Of a stretch of 64,000 nt of DNA, positions 16,779 to 27,121 are shown piece by piece. Origin of the DNA: Streptomyces toxytricini (GTDB taxonomy: Bacteria; Actinomycetota; Actinomycetes; Streptomycetales; Streptomycetaceae); contig NZ_BMTY01000004.1 in NCBI RefSeq assembly GCF_014649915.1, positions 185,624-249,623 on the forward strand, written 5' to 3'. Below the pieces are notes generated by a model that did not search any database, was not told where the DNA came from, and saw nothing but the letters and a program-made list of their open reading frames with translations. The position numbers were made by a program, and so were the translations under genes. The number at the start of each line of letters is the position of its first letter. Position 1 is the stretch's first letter.

Positions 16779-16849
16779 CCCGCGGACGCCGCACCACCGC
16801 GCCGGCGGCACCGAGCCCGCCGGCCCCCTCCACCTCCCGAGGAGCAGCC

Positions 16850-17797
16850 GTGAACCGCCTCGCCACCCTCGCCCTGACCGCCCTCGCCCCGATCTCATGG
16901 GGCTCGACCTACGCCGTCGCCACCGAACTCCTGCCGCCCGACCGGCCGCTGTTCACCGCGGCCATGCGGGCCCTGCCCGCCGGGCTGCTGCTGACCGCGC
17001 TCTCCCGCACCCTGCCCGCCGGCAGCTGGTGGTGGAAGTCCGCCGTGCTCGGCACCCTCAACATCGGGGCCTTCTTCCCGCTGCTCTTCCTCTCGGCCTA
17101 CCGCCTCCCCGGCGGCGTCGCCGCCGTCCTCGGCTCGGCAGGGCCGCTCTTCGTCGTCGGGCTCGCCGCCCTCCTGCTCGGGGAGCGCGCCGAGCTCCGG
17201 ACCGTACTCGCCGCCATCGCCGCGGCGTTCGGGGTCGGCATGGTCGTCCTGACCGCGCAGGCCCGCCTCGACGCCCTCGGCATCGCCGCCGGAGCCGTCT
17301 CCTCCGCGTCCATGGCCGCCGGCACCGTGATGACCAAGCGGTGGGGGCGTCCCGCAGGCGTCGGCCCGCTCGCCGCCACCGGCTGGCAGCTCACCGCCGG
17401 CGGGCTCGTCATCGTCCCCCTCGCCGCACTCGCCGAGGGGGCACCGCCCGCGCTCGACGGCCGGGCCCTCCTCGGCTACGGCTACATGATGCTGATCAAC
17501 ACCGGGATCGCGTACTGGCTCTGGTTCCGCGGCATGGGGCAGCTCAGCGCCACCTCCGTCACCCTGCTCGGCCCGCTGTCGCCCCTGACCGCCGCAGCCA
17601 TCGGCTGGGCCGCCCTCGGGCAGGCCCTCACCCCCGTGCAGCTCGCCGGCATGGCCCTCGCCTTCGGCGCCACGGTCGCCGGGCAGGTCTTCGCCGCACG
17701 GTCCTCCTCCCGGGCGGCGGCAGAACCGTTCAGTTCTGCTGAAAAGAACGATCGAAACTTTTCGATGGACCTGACGGATCGGCCGGTGCGACGGTAG
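16850..17797 (+). CDS. EamA family (drug/metabolite) transporter
   Basis: 315 aa with ten predicted helices in two EamA repeats (ALAPISWGSTYAVATELLP opens the first; SASMAAGTVMTKRWG the second). GTG 16850 follows GAGGAG by five bases. The family exports amino acids, nucleobases or toxic metabolites. The last 25 or so codons are odd: they encode a polar tail (SSAEKNDRNFSMDLTDRPVRR) from a strikingly A/T-rich stretch carrying two palindromes, which looks like the control region of the next gene read through as protein. It shares its strand with a second EamA gene and a LysR gene downstream. Confidence 0.85.
   Translation: MNRLATLALTALAPISWGSTYAVATELLPPDRPLFTAAMRALPAGLLLTALSRTLPAGSWWWKSAVLGTLNIGAFFPLLFLSAYRLPGGVAAVLGSAGPLFVVGLAALLLGERAELRTVLAAIAAAFGVGMVVLTAQARLDALGIAAGAVSSASMAAGTVMTKRWGRPAGVGPLAATGWQLTAGGLVIVPLAALAEGAPPALDGRALLGYGYMMLINTGIAYWLWFRGMGQLSATSVTLLGPLSPLTAAAIGWAALGQALTPVQLAGMALAFGATVAGQVFAARSSSRAAAEPFSSAEKNDRNFSMDLTDRPVRR
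17729..17766. promoter_or_regulatory. Two palindromes inside the exporter 3' end (probable LysR-type control region)
   Basis: TTCAG-TTCTG-CTGAA (17729-17743) and ATCGAAA-CT-TTTCGAT (17751-17766) lie eight bases apart in an A/T-rich island, 70-110 bp before the next EamA start. LysR regulators bind paired dyads of this layout. The nearby LysR gene at 18790 is the natural candidate. Confidence 0.55.
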
Positions 17798-17837
17798 GGG
17801 CACACCGCCCCCGCACCCCCGGAAGGGAAGACGCCCC

Positions 17838-18779
17838 GTGGCCGTCACGGACCGGACCCGCACCACCCCGCCCCCGCTCGCCCGCCCCGTCCGCCGGCCG
17901 CGCGACGCCGCCGCCCGCGCGGCCGGGCCGGGCGTGCTCCTCGCCCTGATCGCCACGGTCGTCTGGTCCGGCAGCTTCGTCGCCACCCGCGGCATGGCCG
18001 ACACCGTCCCGCCCGTCCAGGCCGTCTTCTGGCGGTGGATCATCGCCGCCGCGGCCGTCGCCCCGTTCGCCGCCCGGCAGGCCTGGCGGCAGCGGCACCT
18101 GATCCGCCGGCACCTGCCGTACACCGCGCTCGCCTCCTTCTTCGGCGTCGCCCTCTACAACACCCTCGTCCACCAGGCCGGACTGACCACCTCCGCCGCC
18201 AACATGGGCATGATCATGGCCGCCTCGCCGGTCGTCATGACCCTCTACGCCCGCGCCGGCGGGGAACGCCTCGGCCCGCGCCGCACGCTCGGGCTGCTGA
18301 CCGCCCTGGCCGGCGTCCTGCTCCTCGTCGGCGACGGCTCCCTCAGCCCGCGCTTCGGCGCCGGAGACCTGTGGATGTTCGGCGCCGCCCTGTGCTTCGC
18401 CACCTACAGCGCCCTGCTGCGCCGAAAGCCGGCCGAACTCGGCGGTCCGGCCTTCCTCCTGACCACCTTCGTCCTGGGCGCGCTGATGCTGGCCCCCGCC
18501 TACGCCGTCTCCCTGCACCTCCAGGGCGGCTTCGCCCCCACCCCCGGCACGGCCGGCATGCTCCTCTACGTCGGCGTCATGTCCTCCGCGGTCGCCTTCT
18601 TCGCCTGGAACAAGGCCGTCACGCTGATCGGCGCGGCCCGAGCCGGCGTCGTCTACTACCTCCAGCCCGTGTGCGTCGCAGGGCTCGGCCTGCTGCTCCT
18701 CGGAGAGCGCACCGGCCCCTCCGAGCTGCTGTGCACGGCGCTGATCCTCGGCGGCGTGGCGCTGGGGGCCCGGCGGTAG
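17838..18779 (+). CDS. EamA family (drug/metabolite) transporter
   Basis: 313 aa, ten helices in two repeats (GVLLALIATVVWSGSFVATRG; DLWMFGAALCFATYSALLRRK). The start GTG 17838 has GGAAGGGAAG upstream. It is only distantly similar to the EamA gene just before it, so the pair is not a recent duplication. Immediately downstream is a LysR regulator on the same strand, a frequent pairing in which the regulator activates the exporter in response to the exported compound. The export direction and substrate are inferred from family only. Confidence 0.85.
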   Translation: MAVTDRTRTTPPPLARPVRRPRDAAARAAGPGVLLALIATVVWSGSFVATRGMADTVPPVQAVFWRWIIAAAAVAPFAARQAWRQRHLIRRHLPYTALASFFGVALYNTLVHQAGLTTSAANMGMIMAASPVVMTLYARAGGERLGPRRTLGLLTALAGVLLLVGDGSLSPRFGAGDLWMFGAALCFATYSALLRRKPAELGGPAFLLTTFVLGALMLAPAYAVSLHLQGGFAPTPGTAGMLLYVGVMSSAVAFFAWNKAVTLIGAARAGVVYYLQPVCVAGLGLLLLGERTGPSELLCTALILGGVALGARR

Positions 18780-18792
18780 GTTCGGGCCCATG
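18777..18792 (+). promoter_or_regulatory. Leaderless promoter: TAGGTT then ATG start of lysR
   Basis: TAGGTT (18777-18782) ends seven bases before ATG 18790; there is no ribosome site. The TAG of the box is also the stop codon of the upstream exporter, so the promoter begins exactly where that gene ends. Confidence 0.45.
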
Positions 18793-19707
18793 ACCGAGTG
18801 GGACATCAAGAAGCTGCGGATCCTGCGGGCCCTGGCCGAACAGGGCACCGTGACCGCGACGGCCGAGGCGCTGCACCTGACGCCCTCGGCCGTCTCGCAG
18901 CAGCTGACCAACCTCGCCCGGCAGTTGGGCGTCCCGCTGCTGGAGGCCCGCGGCCGCCGGGTCCGGCTCACCGACGCCGCCCGGCTCGTGCTGCGGCACG
19001 CCGACGCCGTCTTCGCCCAGCTCGAACGGGCCGACGCCGACCTCGCCGGATACCTCGCCGGCGACACCGGAGAGGTCCGCATCGGGGCCTTCTCCACCGC
19101 CGTCCCCGCCCTGGTCGTCCCGGCCGTCGCGATCCTGCGCGAGACCCGCCCCGGACTGGAGGTGCGGGTCCGCGAGACCGAGGCCGCCGAGTCGTACGAG
19201 CTGCTCTCCGCCGGCGCGGTCGACCTGGCCCTTTCGCTCGCGGCCCACGCCCCGACCGCGCGCGACACCCGCTTCAGCCGCATGGTGCTGCTGGAGGACC
19301 CGCTCGACGTGGCCCTCCCGCGGGACCACCCGCTCGCGGACGCGCCGGACCTCCGGCTGGCCGACCTCTCCGGCGAGCCGTGGATCTACGGCGGCAGCGG
19401 GCCCTGGCAGGAGATCGCCCGCACCGCCTGCGAGGCGGCCGGCTTCGTCCCCGAGCAGGCGCACACCGCGGCCGGCTGGACCGCCATCCTCGCCATGGTC
19501 GAGGCCGGGATGGGCGTCGCCCTCGTCCCCCGCATGGTGTCCGGGCGCGCCTCCGGCGTCGCCGTCCGGGTCCTGGCCCGCGACCGGCCCACCCGGCACG
19601 TCATCGCCGCGGCCCGCCGCGGCGCGGAGGCCTCGCCCGCCGTCGCCCGGGCCCTGGACGCGCTGCGCGAGGCGGCCGCGCGCCGGGCGTCCGCCGCGCC
19701 CGCCTGA
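18790..19707 (+). CDS. LysR family transcriptional regulator
   Basis: 305 aa. The N-terminal helix-turn-helix (residues about 5-65; LRILRALAEQGTVTATAEALHLTPSAVSQQLTNL) and linker helix are followed by the periplasmic-binding-type effector domain, starting GEVRIGAFSTAVPALVVPAV and including the hinge GMGVALVPRMV. The C-terminal tail is Ala/Arg-rich. It is 10 bp after the EamA gene, which it probably controls via the palindromes near 17750. The effector is unknown. The start ATG 18790 is favoured because the box just before it gives a leaderless transcript. Confidence 0.87.
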   Translation: MTEWDIKKLRILRALAEQGTVTATAEALHLTPSAVSQQLTNLARQLGVPLLEARGRRVRLTDAARLVLRHADAVFAQLERADADLAGYLAGDTGEVRIGAFSTAVPALVVPAVAILRETRPGLEVRVRETEAAESYELLSAGAVDLALSLAAHAPTARDTRFSRMVLLEDPLDVALPRDHPLADAPDLRLADLSGEPWIYGGSGPWQEIARTACEAAGFVPEQAHTAAGWTAILAMVEAGMGVALVPRMVSGRASGVAVRVLARDRPTRHVIAAARRGAEASPAVARALDALREAAARRASAAPA

Positions 19708-19735
19708 GGCGGACCGCCGCCCCGGCCCGCACACG

Positions 19736-19776
19736 CCGGTGCCCCGGCCCCGCCGTGGGCGGGACCGGGGCACCGG
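19736..19776. terminator. Strong bidirectional terminator between lysR and pepN
   Basis: 19-bp stem with one mismatch (19736-19754 with 19758-19776) and a GTG loop, between convergent stops. Confidence 0.7.
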
Positions 19777-19792
19777 ACGGGCCGCGCGTGGC

Positions 19793-22378
19793 TCAGGCGC
19801 TGCCGGCGGCCGCGTCGGCGGCCTGCGCCTTCAGGGCGCGCTCGACGCCCGAGCGGGACTCCGAGACCAGACGGCGCAGGGCCGCGTTCGGCTCGGCCGA
19901 GGCCAGCCAGGCGTCCGTCGCGTCCAGGGTCTCCTGCGACACCTGCAGCGAGGGGTACAGGCCGACCGCGACCTGCTGGGCGATCTCGTGGCTGCGGCTG
20001 TCCCAGACGCCCTTGACCGCCGCGAAGTACTTCTGCGCGTACGGGGCCAGCAGCTCGCGCTGGTCGGCCTGGACGAAGCCGCCGATCACGGCCTCCTGCA
20101 CCGCGTTCGGCAGGTCACCGGACTCCACCACCGACGCCCAGGCCGCCGCCTTGGCCTCGGCCGTCGGGCGGGCCGCCCGCGCGGTCGCCGCGTGGCGCTC
20201 GCCGGCCGCCGTGGGGTCGCGCTCCAGCTCGGCCGCGATGGCCGCCTCGTCGGCGACGCCGGCCGCCGCCAGCCGCTCCAGGAACGCCCAGCGCAGCTCG
20301 GTGTCGACGACCAGGCCCTCGATCTCGGCCACACCGTCCAGCAGGGCCTTCAGGTAGGTCAGCTGGTCCTCCGTGCGGGCCGTCGCCGCGAACGCCCGCG
20401 CCCACGCCAGCTGGTGGTCGCCGCCCGGCTCCGCGGCGCGCAGGTGCTCCAGCGCGGCCTCGGTCCACCGGGCCAGGCCCTCCTCTCGCCACGCCGGGTC
20501 GGCGTACAGGTCGAGGGCCAGCTTCACCTGGCGGTGCAGCGACTGCACGACGCCGATGTCCGACTCCTTGCCGATGCCCGACAGGACCAGCGACAGGTAG
20601 TCGCGGGTCGCGAGCTCGCCGTCGCGGGTCATGTCCCACGCCGACGCCCAGCACAGGGCCCGCGGCAGCGAGTCCGTGAAGTCGCCCAGGTGCGCCGTGA
20701 CGTTCGCCAGGGACACCTCGTCGAGGCGCACCTTGGCGTACGACAGGTCGTCGTCGTTCAGCAGCACGACGGCCGGGCGGGCACGGCCCACCAGCTCCGG
20801 CACCTCCGTGAGCGCGCCGTCGACGTCCAGCTCGATCCGGTCGGTGCGCACGAGGCGGCCGCCGTCGAGGTCGTACAGGCCGATCGCGATCCGGTGCGGG
20901 CGCAGCGTCGGCTCGCCCTGGGCGCCCGCGGGGAGCGCCGGGGCCTCCTGGCTGACCGCGAAGGAGGTGATGACGCCGTCGGCGCCGGTCTCGATGCGCG
21001 GGCGCAGGACGTTGATGCCGGCGGTCTCCAGCCACGCCTTCGACCAGGCGGCCAGGTCGCGGCCGGAGGTCTCCTCCAGGGCGCCCAGCAGGTCCGACAG
21101 GCGCGTGTTGCCGAAGGCGTGCGCCTTGAAGTACGCCTGCACGCCCTTGAAGAACGCCTCCATGCCGACGTAGGCGACGAGCTGCTTGAGGACCGACGCG
21201 CCCTTGGCGTAGGTGATCCCGTCGAAGTTGACCAGGACGTCGTCCAGGTCGCGGATGTCCGCCATGATCGGGTGCGTGGAGGGCAGCTGGTCCTGCCGGT
21301 AGGCCCACGTCTTCATCGAGTTGGCGAAGGTGGTCCACGCGTGGGGCCACTTCGAGCCCTCCGCGTACGCCTGGCAGGCGATCGAGGTGTACGTCGCGAA
21401 CGACTCGTTCAGCCAGAGGTCGTTCCACCACTCCATGGTGACCAGGTCGCCGAACCACATGTGCGCGAGCTCGTGGAGGATGGTCTCGGCGCGCACCTCG
21501 TACGCGGCGTCCGTGACCTTCGACCGGAAGACGTACTGGTCGCGGATGGTGACCGCGCCCGCGTTCTCCATCGCGCCCGCGTTGAACTCCGGCACGAACA
21601 GCTGGTCGTACTTGGCGAACGGGTAGTCGTAGGCGAACTTCTCCTGGAACCAGTCGAAGCCCTGCCGCGTGACGTCGAAGATCGCGTCGGCGTCCAGGAA
21701 CTCCGCCAGGGAGGGCCGGCAGTAGATGCCGAGCGGCACGACCTGGCCGTCCTTGCCCTCGTACGTGCTGTGCACCGCGTGGTACGGGCCCACGATGAGC
21801 GCGGTGATGTACGTCGAGATGCGCGGGGTCGGCGCGAAGCGCCAGACGTTGTCCTTGACGTCGGCGGCGTCCGGAGTCGGGGAGTTCGAGACCACCGTCC
21901 AGCCCTCGGGGGCCGTCACCGTGAACTGGAACGTCGCCTTCAGGTCGGGCTGCTCGAAGCTGGCGAACACGCGCCGCGCGTCCGGCACCTCGAACTGGGT
22001 GTACAGGTAGGCCTGCTGGTCGACGGGGTCGACGAAGCGGTGCAGGCCCTCGCCCGTGTTGGTGTACGCGCAGTCCGCGACGACCTTCAGCTCGTTGGCG
22101 CCCTGGAGCAGGTGCGGCAGCCGGATGCGGGAGTCCCGGAAGACGGCCGCCACGTCCAGCGACGTGCCGTTCAGGACGACCTCGTGCACGGCCGGGGCGA
22201 CCAGGTCGATGAAGGTCTCGGCGCCCGCCTCGGCGCTCCGGAACCGCACGGTCGTCACGGAGGGGTACGTCCCGCCCTCCTGCGCACCGCTCAGATCGAG
22301 GTCGATCTCGTACGAATCGACGCTGAGCAGCTTCGCCCGCTGCTGCGCTTCTTCACGGGTCAGGTTCGTGCCAGGCAC
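19793..22378 (-). CDS. pepN: Aminopeptidase N, M1 family
   Basis: 861 aa. A cytoplasmic zinc aminopeptidase that removes N-terminal residues from peptides. The N-terminal beta domain leads to the exopeptidase motif GAMEN, then HELAHMWFGDLVT (His about residue 303) with the third zinc ligand Glu in LWLNESFA. The ERAP1-like helical C-terminal domain is full length. I chose GTG 22378 (VPGTNLTREEA) because AAGGAG lies eight bases before it, and the same VPG start is seen in the paralogue at 33160. The upstream ATG at 22414 would put the ribosome site inside the gene. It supplies amino acids from peptides. Confidence 0.93.
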   Translation of the reverse strand: MPGTNLTREEAQQRAKLLSVDSYEIDLDLSGAQEGGTYPSVTTVRFRSAEAGAETFIDLVAPAVHEVVLNGTSLDVAAVFRDSRIRLPHLLQGANELKVVADCAYTNTGEGLHRFVDPVDQQAYLYTQFEVPDARRVFASFEQPDLKATFQFTVTAPEGWTVVSNSPTPDAADVKDNVWRFAPTPRISTYITALIVGPYHAVHSTYEGKDGQVVPLGIYCRPSLAEFLDADAIFDVTRQGFDWFQEKFAYDYPFAKYDQLFVPEFNAGAMENAGAVTIRDQYVFRSKVTDAAYEVRAETILHELAHMWFGDLVTMEWWNDLWLNESFATYTSIACQAYAEGSKWPHAWTTFANSMKTWAYRQDQLPSTHPIMADIRDLDDVLVNFDGITYAKGASVLKQLVAYVGMEAFFKGVQAYFKAHAFGNTRLSDLLGALEETSGRDLAAWSKAWLETAGINVLRPRIETGADGVITSFAVSQEAPALPAGAQGEPTLRPHRIAIGLYDLDGGRLVRTDRIELDVDGALTEVPELVGRARPAVVLLNDDDLSYAKVRLDEVSLANVTAHLGDFTDSLPRALCWASAWDMTRDGELATRDYLSLVLSGIGKESDIGVVQSLHRQVKLALDLYADPAWREEGLARWTEAALEHLRAAEPGGDHQLAWARAFAATARTEDQLTYLKALLDGVAEIEGLVVDTELRWAFLERLAAAGVADEAAIAAELERDPTAAGERHAATARAARPTAEAKAAAWASVVESGDLPNAVQEAVIGGFVQADQRELLAPYAQKYFAAVKGVWDSRSHEIAQQVAVGLYPSLQVSQETLDATDAWLASAEPNAALRRLVSESRSGVERALKAQAADAAAGSA

Positions 22379-22476
22379 GCGTTCATCTCCTTCGATGGTG
22401 ACGTTCGCGGTCATCCTTGCATGCCGCAGCGGCCTCCACCTGGCGGAATCAGGGCCTCCGGCCCAGGTGCGCCTCA

Positions 22477-22505
22477 GGGGTGGCACCGGGCCCCGGTGCC
22501 ACCCC
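22477..22505 (-). terminator. Terminator after asd
   Basis: Perfect 13-bp stem (GGGGTGGCACCGG with CCGGTGCCACCCC, loop GCC), 13 bp after the asd stop on the minus strand. Confidence 0.7.
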
Positions 22506-22517
22506 CGCGCGCCGGAG

Positions 22518-23591
<1,074 letters not shown>

Positions 23592-23709
23592 TCATGCGTT
23601 CGACCCCACGAGGCTTGTCCAATCCATTGTCCGAGGAGCGGACGATGTTCCGGGCGCGGCGGGCGTTTTTGCAGGTCGGGGCGGGCCCCGGCGTGCTGGG
23701 GGGCACGCG

Positions 23710-23742
23710 GAAGGGGCGGGCGCCGTCGGCACCCGCCCCTTC
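23710..23742 (-). terminator. Terminator after the subtilase gene
   Basis: 11-bp stem GAAGGGGCGGG / CCCGCCCCTTC extended by three inner pairs after one mismatch, about 50 bp past the stop. Confidence 0.65.
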
Positions 23743-23791
23743 GTCACGCGGTCATGCGGTCATGCTGTGGTGCGGCCGAGGGGCCACCGGA

Positions 23792-26700
23792 TCAAGAGGC
23801 GACCTTCTCGATCTGGACGCTGCCGGTGCCGGCGGCGGTGCCGCGCGCGTTCAGCAGCTTGACCTCGCCGAAGAACTGCCGGCCCTCGGGGGCCGGGCTG
23901 TTCGCCACGACGTTGGCCGAGACGTTCGCCGAGGCGCCGTTCGCGAGGTTCACCGCGGCGTTCTCGTCGACCTGGACGGAGCCCAGGGCGGAGGAGAAGT
24001 ACACGTCGCGGTAGTCGTACGTGGTGGAGCCGGCCGGGACCGCGTAGCCGGTGACCACGATGGTGTAGGTGCCGGCGCCCGGGTTCACCAGGCTCACGGT
24101 CTCCTCGGAGTCGCCGTCGGCGGAGGAGCCGACCTTCACGCCGTCCTTGAAGACGTCGAGGTCGAGGTCGGCGCCGGTGTCCGAGGTCTTGCCGATGGCC
24201 ACGTCGAGGCGGGAGACGCCCTCGCCGACGGTCACCGTGGTGGTCTGCTGCTCACCGCCCGCGATGGTCGGCTTGGCGACCTTCGCGGAGCCGAGCGAAC
24301 CGCCCTGGAGCTTGCCGCCGGAGATGGCCGCGGCGTCGTTCCGGACCGTCCACTGGACCGGCGCCGGGGTGCCCTGCTTCACCTCGGGCAGGACCTTGAC
24401 CGCCGGGTCGAAGGCCGCGCCGAGGATGCTCACGTCCAGCTTGAAGGGGTTGTCGAGCAGCGGCGACGTGCGGCGCGACTCCACCTCGATCTCCCAGACG
24501 CCCGGCTGCGGGTTCTCGTACGAGCGCAGGTCGGGGCGGCACTTGTTCGCCGGGTTGTCGTAGTTCGGGTAGCACTGCGTGGTGGCGCTGTCCTCGACGC
24601 CCAGGCCGTACGGGTGGATCGAGATGAAGCGCGTCTGGCTGCCCGCCGCGAGACCGCCGAGGGCGACCTCGAGGGACTTCGCGCCCTGCGGCACGGTGAC
24701 GAAGTACGACTTGTGGCTGTTGCGCTGCACGGACGAGGTGTCCGAGAAGGTGAACGACGGCTTCGCCAGCGGGGCCGCGGCGACGACCGTGGCCAGGACC
24801 TGCTTGTCGATGCCCTCGGTGGTCTCGTCGTCCAGCTGCAGGATGCCGCTGTGCACGCCGGCCGTCGTCGCCTTCGCCTCGACCTTGATCGTGACGGGCT
24901 TGTTCAGCGGCAGGGTGACGTAGTCGTAGCCGCCGATGACCTTGAAGGTGCCGTCGTTGTTCCGCCAGCTCAGGTTGTGGCGGGTGCCGTACTTCACGCC
25001 CGTGGTGCGGGTGACGACGACGTCGTAGACCTTCTTCTGGCCGACCTTCAGGCCGCCCTCGCGGTCGTAGATGCCGGTGCCGAAGCCCGGCGTCTTCAGG
25101 AACTGGTCGATCGCGGTGTCGACCGGCGCCTTGACGGTGAAGTCGTTGGCCTTGGCGTCGCGCTGGACGGACTCCCAGGCGGCGTTCACGTCGATCAGGC
25201 CGGCGCCCTGCGCGTGCGCGGGGACGTCCTTGATCGTCTTGGCGGTGCTGGTGAGCGCGATGCGCAGGGCCGCCGGGGTCAGCTTGATGTTGTGCTGCTT
25301 GGCCGCGGAGAGCAGCAGCGCGCCCGCGCCGGCCGCCTGCGGCGACGACATCGACGTGCCCTGGAGCATGCCGTATCCGGCCGGCAGGTCGTAGCCCGCC
25401 TCCTTCACCGGCGCGCCGGGCAGCCAGGTCTGGATGGTGTTGATGGCCGCGCCGGGGGCGGTGAGGGTCGGCGTGAAGCCGCCGTCCTCACGCGGGCCGC
25501 GCGAGGAGAACGGGAACATGGCGTACTTCTTGTCGACGCCGGAGCCGTAGTTGGCCGCCCAGGTCTCCTTGGAGACCGCCGCGCCCACGGAGATGACCTT
25601 GTCGGCGAGGCCGGGGTCGCCGATGGTGTTGACGCCGGGGCCCTCGTTGCCCGCCGAGATGACGAGCTGGACGCCGTAGGTGTCGATGAGGTTCTTGTAC
25701 AGCTCGGCGCGGGCGTTGTTGCCGTCGTTCAGCGCCGGCAGGCCGCCGATCGACATGTTGACGATGTCCACGCCGCGGTTGACGACGAGGTCGATCATGC
25801 CCTCGGTCAGCGCGATGTTGGTGCAGCCGCCCGACCAGGAGCAGGCGCGCGAGGAGACGAGCTTGGCGCCGGGGGCCTGGCCGTTCATCTTGCCGCCGAA
25901 CAGGCCGTTCGCCGCGGTGATGCCGGCGACGTGCGAGCCGTGCTCGGACTCGATGATGCCGATGTTGACGAAGTCGGCCTTCTTGCCGACCCAGTCCCCG
26001 CCCAGCGGGTCCATCGGGACGTCCTTGCGGATCTGGATCACGAACGGGATGCGCTCGGCGACCGCGGTCGCCGGGTTGTCCGTCCCGAACCAGCCGATCT
26101 GGAAGCCGTCCTTGTACGGCTTCATCGGCTCGTTGTTCGTGAAGTCGCCGTCCTGGTCGGTGTCGACGCGGACGGTGCCGGCGGCCGGGTCGTAGAGCAT
26201 GCCGAACCGGTCGGTGGTGTCGCCGTCCCGGTTGACGTCGCCCTTCATGTCGCCGTTGGCGGTGATCGACTCGCTGAAGCGGCTCCACTGGAAGGAGCCC
26301 TCCGGGGCCTTCCAGCTCTGGCCGCCCGCGGCGAAGCTGCCGCCGGAGGACGTCACCGGCGTGATCTGCGCGCGCCACGTGCCGTCGTTGTCGGTGATCG
26401 GGTCGGTCGCGGTGACCCAGTCGACGATCTTGCGCTCGCCGGTGGTGGTCTGCTGCAGGGCGGGGTGGGCGACGTCGACGCCCGAGTCCAGGATGCCGAT
26501 GGTCACCCCGCGGCCGTCGGCCTGCGGGTTGTTCGCGACGAAGTCCACCGAGCCCGTCTCGAAGGACGGGTTGTACGGGTTCTTCGCCGGGGTGTTCTTG
26601 TCCGGCGCGGCGAAGCTGCCGGCAGCCGTCTTCTTGCCCGCACCGGACTCCTTGCCCGCGTCCGGGCGCGGGTCCGGCAGCCGGATCTCGTGCTTGAGGT

Positions 26701-27121
26701 CCATGGCGTGGACGGAGGACAGCTTGGCGGCCGCCTTCAGCGCGGCCTCGGCCTTGCCGGTGGGCAGGGTGGCGCGCACGTAGCCGAGCTTGTCGTTGGC
26801 CTGGCCGACCGAGGCGCCCTTGACGGCCGCGATCTGGTCGGTGACCTGCTTGGTCTGGCCGGGGGCGGTGGCCACCATGACCGTGACGGTCGCCTCGCCC
26901 TTGGCCTTGGCCTCCTGCAGCAGTTCGGCGTCGGCCGAACCGAGCTTCTGGTCGGCGGACTTGACGGCCGGCCCGGTGCCCGCCGCACCGGTGCCGGGGG
27001 CCGGCGCCGCGAAGGCGGGCATGGCGCCCGCGCCCGCGAGAGCGGCCACCAGACCGGCCGCGGCCGCGACGCGCGCGACGCGCCGGGCCCCGGATATCGA
27101 ACTGGGGGATTCGAAGGTCAT
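23792..27121 (-). CDS. Secreted S8 family serine peptidase (subtilase)
   Basis: 1109 aa from ATG 27121, chosen because CAGGG lies six bases upstream. The signal peptide (VARVAAAAGLVAALAGAGAMPAFA) is followed by a pro-domain up to about 150. The catalytic triad is complete: Asp in TIGILDSGVD (about 212), His in ESEHGSHVAGI (about 395) and Ser in GTSMSSPQAAG (about 592). An insertion of roughly 150 residues lies between Asp and His, giving a layout like tripeptidyl-peptidase II-type subtilases. The C-terminal half is beta-rich, with a probable PPC-like domain at the end. It is exported and degrades extracellular protein. The start lies in a 274-bp gap with a locally A/T-richer promoter zone. 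Confidence 0.9.
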   Translation of the reverse strand: MTFESPSSISGARRVARVAAAAGLVAALAGAGAMPAFAAPAPGTGAAGTGPAVKSADQKLGSADAELLQEAKAKGEATVTVMVATAPGQTKQVTDQIAAVKGASVGQANDKLGYVRATLPTGKAEAALKAAAKLSSVHAMDLKHEIRLPDPRPDAGKESGAGKKTAAGSFAAPDKNTPAKNPYNPSFETGSVDFVANNPQADGRGVTIGILDSGVDVAHPALQQTTTGERKIVDWVTATDPITDNDGTWRAQITPVTSSGGSFAAGGQSWKAPEGSFQWSRFSESITANGDMKGDVNRDGDTTDRFGMLYDPAAGTVRVDTDQDGDFTNNEPMKPYKDGFQIGWFGTDNPATAVAERIPFVIQIRKDVPMDPLGGDWVGKKADFVNIGIIESEHGSHVAGITAANGLFGGKMNGQAPGAKLVSSRACSWSGGCTNIALTEGMIDLVVNRGVDIVNMSIGGLPALNDGNNARAELYKNLIDTYGVQLVISAGNEGPGVNTIGDPGLADKVISVGAAVSKETWAANYGSGVDKKYAMFPFSSRGPREDGGFTPTLTAPGAAINTIQTWLPGAPVKEAGYDLPAGYGMLQGTSMSSPQAAGAGALLLSAAKQHNIKLTPAALRIALTSTAKTIKDVPAHAQGAGLIDVNAAWESVQRDAKANDFTVKAPVDTAIDQFLKTPGFGTGIYDREGGLKVGQKKVYDVVVTRTTGVKYGTRHNLSWRNNDGTFKVIGGYDYVTLPLNKPVTIKVEAKATTAGVHSGILQLDDETTEGIDKQVLATVVAAAPLAKPSFTFSDTSSVQRNSHKSYFVTVPQGAKSLEVALGGLAAGSQTRFISIHPYGLGVEDSATTQCYPNYDNPANKCRPDLRSYENPQPGVWEIEVESRRTSPLLDNPFKLDVSILGAAFDPAVKVLPEVKQGTPAPVQWTVRNDAAAISGGKLQGGSLGSAKVAKPTIAGGEQQTTTVTVGEGVSRLDVAIGKTSDTGADLDLDVFKDGVKVGSSADGDSEETVSLVNPGAGTYTIVVTGYAVPAGSTTYDYRDVYFSSALGSVQVDENAAVNLANGASANVSANVVANSPAPEGRQFFGEVKLLNARGTAAGTGSVQIEKVAS

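Noticed and set aside
22379..22414. ATG 22414 as pepN start
   Set aside because: The strong AAGGAG site would then lie inside the coding region, and the paralogue clearly starts at the equivalent GTG.
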